Below are positions 5,701 to 7,439 of a stretch of DNA of 7,439 bases, one piece after another. Position numbers and translations under genes: made by a program. The notes beneath the pieces are model-generated. The model ran no database searches. It was not told where the DNA came from and saw only the letters and a list, made by a program, of their open reading frames with translations. Location of the stretch: assembly GCA_900548315.1 (NCBI GenBank), contig URJU01000109.1:1-7439 (forward strand), written 5' to 3'. The DNA comes from an uncultured Coprococcus sp. GTDB taxonomy: Bacteria; Bacillota; Clostridia; Lachnospirales; Lachnospiraceae. Each line of letters starts with the position of its first letter. Positions within the stretch are counted from its first letter, which is position 1.

Positions 5701-7041
5701 CTCTGTTCCGACTGCGACGTTTCCCTGACCTATCTCTGTTATACAGTTTACCGAGTTGCTCACAAGTGACGACTCACTTCGATTGAAACTCTTGTACTTC
5801 CAATTTCTGTCAACTCTGATAACTCCATATATTTTATATGTAGCTATCCACAGCTGATCATTTGAATCTACATACAGATCTCTTATACTTATTCCAAACA
5901 ACTTGGATACAAGCTCATTGTCACTTCCAGACACAAGTTTGCCATTTGAGTCCACAACATAAAGTCCCTCATCGGTTCCAATGAAAATGTTGCCATTATA
6001 GCTTGTGACACAGTTGACAATGGAACTGTCTATTCCATACTTCATCGTCACGTTCTGAAACTTGCTCTGTTCAAGAAAAAGCAGTCCTTTTCTGTATGAT
6101 GTGAACCAGTAATTGCCCTCCATATCCTTTATCATGTCACTCATGGACTCGTTGAATCTGAGGCTTTCCACATTGACTATCTTGTTCTCAGATGTGACAT
6201 ATCCCACGCCATCATCAGCCAGAACCCATATTTTTTCTCCGTCATCATATATCTTATTGATACCATGAAGACTTCCGGTATTGATCACACCAACCTTACC
6301 GTTGTTCGTTATTGTAAGGATACTGTATCCGGCTGATCCATAGTATCTTGTCCCCTTCTCATCTATAAACAGGGAGTTGATATCATCTATTCCATAGTTT
6401 GACTTTGATGTGACTGCGACATCCCCATTCTTTCCTACTCTGATAAGCACATCATTGTTGGCTGTGGCATATACCGTTCCGTCATATCCCGATATATTTC
6501 CAATGTTGTATCCTGATATGCTCTCATCTTCAACCATCTTTACGCCGTCTGCGTTCAGATAATATATTCCTGAAGATGATGCAAGCCATAACTGTTTTTC
6601 CTCATCCTCATACATTGCATTTATCGTTGATACCCCGAGATTATATGTCTCTGCAACTCTGTGGAACGCCCCACTGTCATATACATAAAGACCATAGTTA
6701 TCAGTTCCCACATATAATTTGTCATCACTGGTGAGATATATGCAGTTTATTGAATACTTCGTTCCGTCTTCATCGCTGTCAAGCGGGAAAAGTGTGAACT
6801 CACTGCCATCATATCTGTATATTCCATTGTCTGTCCCTATCCATATATATCCACTTGTGGACTGGCATACGCAATTTGCCTCACCGCTGTCAAATCCCTC
6901 ATCACCTGCAAATGTGTGCTGACTGTAATCCGATGTAAAATCACTGTCTGCACGCACCTTTTGCCGTGGCAGTATCATCACCGCCACGGCAAAAACAATT
7001 GCAAATATCCTTATAAGCCCTCTGCTAAGCTGGTTTCTCAT
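2728..7041 (-). CDS. Hybrid sensor histidine kinase: propeller repeats, Y_Y_Y, TM, DHp, ATPase, receiver, HPt
   Basis: A membrane phosphorelay sensor of 1437 residues. Residues 1-32 look like a signal peptide (basic start, hydrophobic core, VRA-DS). About 14 propeller repeats of the form LWIGTDNGLYxYD follow, at roughly 65, 108, 150, 189, 231, 270, 310, 351, 396, 441, 483, 525, 563 and 614, suggesting two seven-bladed propellers. A Y_Y_Y domain (about 670-745), one membrane span (755-773) and a coiled coil (about 778-803) come next. The H box is NHEIRTPLN with His812; the D box is DTGLG (999-1003). The N box and glycine-rich lid are divergent, and an acidic insert occupies 953-990. The receiver (1096-1216) has Asp1103/Asp1104, phospho-acceptor Asp1147, Ser1179 and Lys1201. 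The HPt domain has HDIKSSSANIGA with His1298. A helical tail of unknown role covers 1358-1437. The predicted relay is His812 to Asp1147 to His1298 and then to an unseen response regulator. The ATG follows GGAGGA. The ligand is unknown; sensors with this ectodomain in Bacteroides often sense glycans, but that cannot be carried over. Confidence 0.93.
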   Translation of the reverse strand: MRNQLSRGLIRIFAIVFAVAVMILPRQKVRADSDFTSDYSQHTFAGDEGFDSGEANCVCQSTSGYIWIGTDNGIYRYDGSEFTLFPLDSDEDGTKYSINCIYLTSDDKLYVGTDNYGLYVYDSGAFHRVAETYNLGVSTINAMYEDEEKQLWLASSSGIYYLNADGVKMVEDESISGYNIGNISGYDGTVYATANNDVLIRVGKNGDVAVTSKSNYGIDDINSLFIDEKGTRYYGSAGYSILTITNNGKVGVINTGSLHGINKIYDDGEKIWVLADDGVGYVTSENKIVNVESLRFNESMSDMIKDMEGNYWFTSYRKGLLFLEQSKFQNVTMKYGIDSSIVNCVTSYNGNIFIGTDEGLYVVDSNGKLVSGSDNELVSKLFGISIRDLYVDSNDQLWIATYKIYGVIRVDRNWKYKSFNRSESSLVSNSVNCITEIGQGNVAVGTENGVSIVGTDEVIRNISRMDGLDNPDIISLYVSENGDLYAGSNGAGIYIINKDYRVTNMALEDNQKMSVVTSMVQGSSGLWIGTDNGLYYKEGAVRQITTVDNTNSIYDMIMDSTGYLWIFGSRGMYRYYEKDILSSASPESISFSKNDGIISNITEKSTNYVSNSGTVYVCCDEGLCRMNLESEYVNEVAPKVRVASVEVDGEEYPVSELDGQIDVPKNTNRITIRFSVLSYVNRADINVNYYLEGFESEKRTLTGTDKMEAEYTNLEGGTYKFVLTANNADGVECEQPLTFVIDKELGFFETNLAKMLGIVLILLLILIGIVVARSIFRTLRKQNEQVEELSKKSEEAEKSNQAKNDYVNYLNHEIRTPLNNIISISELAMRGCQNSQSDEYIQYSRLYSAGREILDMSDGISKLSNLKDDIIDPEFKQYFASDLIDELSDELGDMINRDLIDLKVSIEDKIPNGLIGDMQAIREIIENIFTWSASTTKEGYISIDVDWHMARTAENDEHEPEDMAGSSEYGDYIDEPETEISRIFDCDHDEIYLDFKVSDTGLGVKEERLDTMFELDDSYERSDIGMFRVSLGLAIAKELVRLLDGDISVESIYGAGTTIRFSVRQSVFDYSYVNYNERKRKEMARRNANSHLWLPDVKILIVDDSEIGLQVEKTIFDTYGLDCDTATSGFDALDKVMVNGYDMVFIDTVMPVMDGIDTVREIRNLDGEEFKKIPIVALSANTVETSREEILTSGFNDIIVKPIELDQAESMLRTYVAMDKVKEKNTDLTQSEDDINYMEDAVLLRRFIAVEDTVRVMGGSFKTFNTFVRNYMEEYKDEVQMLRNYIDDDVRRYKNIIHDIKSSSANIGAYGIERKAANLESAINIGNQQYARDNTRDFVAMMNDFFKQIDKYMAKINHADKVEEKEYRDGINKGKLKEMRAFLRAGDREPVESLISEIDRYQYGDIDTEFFTALKDYVASGDYQTSSEMIDQYLNSI
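6959..6994. repeat. Perfect 12-base inverted repeat with 12-base spacer inside the signal-peptide codons of the kinase
   Basis: TTTTGCCGTGGC (6959-6970) is exactly complementary to GCCACGGCAAAA (6983-6994), with spacer AGTATCATCACC between. The arms are more GC-rich than the surrounding DNA. In the kinase mRNA this would form a strong hairpin starting about 48 bases after the start codon, over residues 16-28. It is not a normal intrinsic terminator, because the U run lies on the 5' side of the stem in either direction. It may be a chance product of the AVA codons, an RNA structure affecting early translation, or a target for local inversion. Confidence 0.85.
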
Positions 7042-7045
7042 TTAT

Positions 7046-7051
7046 TCCTCC
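7046..7051 (-). promoter_or_regulatory. Ribosome binding site of the hybrid sensor kinase
   Basis: The minus strand reads GGAGGA, four bases before the ATG at 7041 (five from the GGAGG core). It is the strongest site in the window and supports this start, which also gives a well-formed signal peptide. Confidence 0.75.
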
Positions 7052-7085
7052 GGAAATGTGTGAAGAATACCACATATCTGAAATC

Positions 7086-7439
7086 CTAAGCGTTCTTCAG
7101 AAATGCTACATATCCCTTCTTTGTCTCATATATGTCTGCCTTTGATGTCACTTCCCATGGCGCATGCATGTTGAGAACAGCGACGCCACAATCTATAACC
7201 TCCATACCGTACAGTGAAAGTATATAGGCTATGGTTCCACCACCACCCACATCTACTTTTCCAAGTTCTGCTGTCTGATATGTTATCTCTGCATCATCCA
7301 TTATCTTTCTTATTGCTGCCATATATTCAGCATTTGCATCATTGGATCCTGACTTTCCTCTGGAACCGGTAAACTTGTTGAATACCATTCCCTCTCCAAA
7401 TATAGCTGCATTTTTCTTGTCAAATGCTGACTCAAATGT
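7086..7439 (-). CDS. M18 family (aspartyl-type) aminopeptidase, C-terminal part, cut by the window edge
   Basis: A zinc-dependent aminopeptidase that removes N-terminal residues from peptides, normally cytoplasmic. The frame is open to the right edge, giving 117 C-terminal residues of a protein usually 400-480 long. The family signature is clear: KFTGSRGKSGSNDANAEY (22-39), TAELGKVDVGGGGTIA (56-71), VIDCGVAVLNMHAPWEVTSK (81-100) and ADIYETKKGYVAF to the end. His92 in MHAPWE corresponds to the last zinc-ligand histidine of M18 enzymes. An internal ATG at 7388 is not the start, because homologous sequence (AIFGEG) continues upstream of it. The sensor kinase gene starts 44 bases after the TAG, with no convincing terminator between, so co-transcription is possible. 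The family is firm (apeB-like); substrate preference cannot be told from this fragment. Confidence 0.93.
   Translation of the reverse strand, partial: TFESAFDKKNAAIFGEGMVFNKFTGSRGKSGSNDANAEYMAAIRKIMDDAEITYQTAELGKVDVGGGGTIAYILSLYGMEVIDCGVAVLNMHAPWEVTSKADIYETKKGYVAFLKNA

Overview
All six genes in this window lie on the minus strand, so transcription runs from high to low coordinates. The protein sequences look like an anaerobic Firmicute, most likely a Lachnospiraceae-type gut clostridium. This is inferred from a moderate-to-low G+C content judged by eye, frequent ATA and AGA codons, good GGAGG-type ribosome binding sites and the style of the PurE, PanB and M18 peptidase proteins. It is not a species call. 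The first 28 bases are not genomic: they match the end of the Illumina Nextera transposase adapter, so the left edge is an untrimmed read or contig end.

In order of transcription: (1) the C-terminal 117 residues of an M18 family aminopeptidase, cut by the right edge; (2) after 44 bases, a 1437-residue hybrid sensor kinase with a signal peptide, about 14 propeller repeats, a Y_Y_Y domain, one membrane span, DHp, a divergent ATPase domain, a receiver, an HPt domain and an unassigned helical tail; (3) after 45 bases, purE of purine biosynthesis; (4) after a gap of about 150 bases, the largest in the window and the likely site of a new promoter, a DUF2520 Rossmann protein that I interpret as a PanG-type ketopantoate reductase; (5) panB, whose ATG overlaps the stop of (4); (6) panC, truncated by the adapter after 94 codons.

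Genes 4 to 6 make a coherent pantoate/pantothenate operon: PanB makes ketopantoate, the PanG-like protein reduces it to pantoate, and PanC joins pantoate to beta-alanine. panD is not seen but could lie beyond the truncated end. The aminopeptidase, kinase and purE are closely spaced and may be co-transcribed; no convincing terminator was seen between them.

The most unusual material is in the kinase. Its ectodomain is built like the Bacteroides hybrid two-component sensors, but the protein ends in HPt rather than a DNA-binding domain. Two ATP-binding boxes deviate from consensus. The codons for its signal peptide contain a perfect 12-base inverted repeat around a 12-base spacer. No stretch over 300 bases lacks a gene, and I see no RNA genes, mobile elements or CRISPR arrays.
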